Shown here one piece after another: positions 63,108 through 64,000 of a stretch of 64,000 nt of DNA. The stretch comes from Mycolicibacterium sphagni. GTDB taxonomy: Bacteria > Actinomycetota > Actinomycetes > Mycobacteriales > Mycobacteriaceae. A model generated the notes under the pieces. It was not told where the DNA came from. It was given only the letters and a program-made list of their open reading frames with translations, and ran no database searches. A program made the position numbers and the translations under genes. Numbering within the stretch: position 1 is the first letter of the stretch; each line of letters opens with the position of its first letter. The DNA is taken from contig NZ_VBSB01000010.1 in the NCBI RefSeq assembly GCF_013337765.1, positions 558,001 through 622,000 of the forward strand. Direction: 5' to 3'.

Positions 63108-63830
63108 TCAGTGTGCGTGGTCGTGGTGATCGTCGATGTCGAGGCTCGATTCGACCATCGGCAAGCCGGGACTGGCGGGCGGCGGCGTGGTGGCGGGCCC
63201 GGTCATCGCCTCCTCGCGCGGTAGACCCACGGGCTCCGAGGGGTGTTGATGGCCCTGCACCGGGGCATCGTGGGTGGCCTGATGCTGATCCTGCGCCTCG
63301 GCCGGGCCGTGGTGATGGGGGGTATGCCCGTAGAGGCCAGAGGCCAGGCCTGCCGTCACCGCGGCAACCACCACGGCGTTGGCGCCAAGCAGTACCACCG
63401 CCCTGCCGAAGGTTGAAACCTGTTCTGCGCGAGCGCGTCGAACCCAGGCCCATGTTGCGCCCATCACGACGTAGGACTGGAGCAGAAGCACACAGATGCC
63501 GGCGGCGTCGACCGCTTCGGGCTGGCCGGCACCGGGGCCGAATACTGCGCCTGCGACCCGCGAATGCACCCAGAGGGCGACTGCACCTGCATTGGCGACG
63601 ACGCCGACCGCAAGTACCAGCGCTGTCGGGCGTGACCAGGCGAGAAACACCCAAATCAGTTGCACCAAGCCGATCGCGACGAAGAAGACTCCCGACGGCA
63701 CCCAGTGCTCCCAGTGCGCCGGTGCGACCGCGAAATGGATCGCCGCCGCGCCCGCGGAGGCGACCGCTGCGCAGCGCGCAGCCAGCCGACTGTCCGTCCG
63801 TCTCTCTGCCTTGGTAATCACTGCCGCCAT
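63108..63830 (-). CDS. Polytopic membrane protein with His-rich C-terminus
   Basis: 240-aa protein with about five hydrophobic segments (residues 25-175) and a long hydrophilic tail rich in His, Gln, Pro and Met (YGHTPHHHGPAEAQDQ, HDAPVQGHQH, DIDDHHDHAH at the very end). The tail could bind copper, zinc or nickel. The membrane part (AVAPAHWEHWVPSGVFFVAIGLVQLIW split across about 35-61) is of a type common in actinobacteria with no known function. ATG 63830; overlaps the end of the upstream partial gene by 13 bases. Confidence 0.8.
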   Translation of the reverse strand: MAAVITKAERRTDSRLAARCAAVASAGAAAIHFAVAPAHWEHWVPSGVFFVAIGLVQLIWVFLAWSRPTALVLAVGVVANAGAVALWVHSRVAGAVFGPGAGQPEAVDAAGICVLLLQSYVVMGATWAWVRRARAEQVSTFGRAVVLLGANAVVVAAVTAGLASGLYGHTPHHHGPAEAQDQHQATHDAPVQGHQHPSEPVGLPREEAMTGPATTPPPASPGLPMVESSLDIDDHHDHAH

Positions 63831-64000
63831 ATTCGCACCGTACGATCGCCCGCGACGAGCAGCGCCGCATAACGTTCAGATGCCAGATCGGCTACGGCGC
63901 TCGCAGCCGTCTCCCAGGGAACGGTCAGGCGGGGATGGGTCAATAGCGAATGTGACAACGACGTTTCAAGCCTCGCTGCCGCACGACTCCGCCGAGATCG
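63818..64000 (-). CDS. 3' end of an unidentified gene (cut by window edge)
   Basis: Reading the minus strand from 64000, one frame stays open for 60 codons and stops at TGA 63818-63820. The residues end HPRLTVPWETAASAVADL... and RTVRIWRQ, with protein-like composition and GC-rich third positions. The overlap with the following ATG fits operon structure here. Too short to identify. Confidence 0.5.
   Translation of the reverse strand, partial: RSRRSRAAARLETSLSHSLLTHPRLTVPWETAASAVADLASERYAALLVAGDRTVRIWRQ

Overview
The window is high-GC actinobacterial DNA, almost certainly from a fast-growing environmental Mycobacterium (Mycolicibacterium). Gene content and order repeatedly match the M. tuberculosis Rv0135c-Rv0166 stretch as I know it: fadD5 / mce1R / TB18.5-like, fadE2-ptpB, pntA-pntB, the Rv0148 SDR, Rv0147 ALDH, Rv0146 methyltransferase, Rv0144 TetR, Rv0143 CLC, Rv0142 glycosylase, Rv0140 DUF427, Rv0139-Rv0138, msrA, a CYP138-like P450 and its divergent TetR. 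Genes that M. tuberculosis lacks there are interspersed, notably a complete fructose phosphotransferase (PTS) system. Starts are often GTG or TTG, and many neighbours overlap by 1-4 bases. I see no rRNA, tRNA, IS element, prophage or CRISPR array.

Layout. 1-2.8 kb: 5' part of fadD5 (leaving the window on the minus strand toward a probable mce1 operon), divergent mce1R, an SRPBCC protein and a TetR. 2.9-6.6 kb: a 36-codon ORF, LtrA-like membrane protein, hot-dog thioesterase, and a NarL-type two-component system. 6.7-7.1 kb: two tiny exported or membrane peptides ending in a strong hairpin. 7.2-11 kb: fadE2-ptpB, DUF456, LysE-type exporter with a DUF1989 protein. 11.2-15.8 kb: transhydrogenase with a single-chain PntA, an EamA transporter, a haloacid dehalogenase. 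15.8-20.9 kb: SDR, methyltransferase, TetR, ALDH, TetR. 20.9-24 kb: FUSC-type membrane protein and a pirin. 24-30 kb: ptsI divergent from fruR-fruK-fruA-ptsH. 30-32.3 kb: CLC channel/antiporter, aquaporin. 32.3-38.4 kb: a minus-strand run of eight genes (Dps, glycosylase, DUF427, FAD oxidoreductase, methyltransferase, cupredoxin lipoprotein, epimerase, SnoaL-like protein), headed by a near-ideal KstR-type palindrome. 38.5-43.7 kb: diguanylate cyclase, msrB-msrA, P450, TetR, papain/C39-like protein, F420-type PPOX protein. 43.8-48.9 kb: zinc alcohol dehydrogenase, a three-gene ABC exporter (Rv2688c-Rv2686c-like), methyltransferase plus TIGR03085 protein. 49-52.1 kb: a three-gene uracil-catabolism (URC) operon. 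52.1-63.8 kb: a metal (probably copper) homeostasis and envelope island.

The most interesting part is the metal island. It holds a SHOCT protein, a Tat-exported multicopper oxidase with a Met-rich insertion, an OmpR/HK pair with a His-rich sensor loop, a Met-rich DUF305 lipoprotein, a DUF302 protein, a P1B-ATPase with an unusual CPD membrane motif, a BlaI/M56 repressor-protease pair, a RipA-like NlpC/P60 hydrolase, and a His-rich multi-spanning protein. Three promoters in the island carry the same sequence element: AAGA repeats 11 bp apart with ATTCG in or before the spacer. They precede the oxidase/response regulator, DUF305/DUF302 and the ATPase, which suggests one regulon under the local response regulator. 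All functional calls are by reading; no database search was run.
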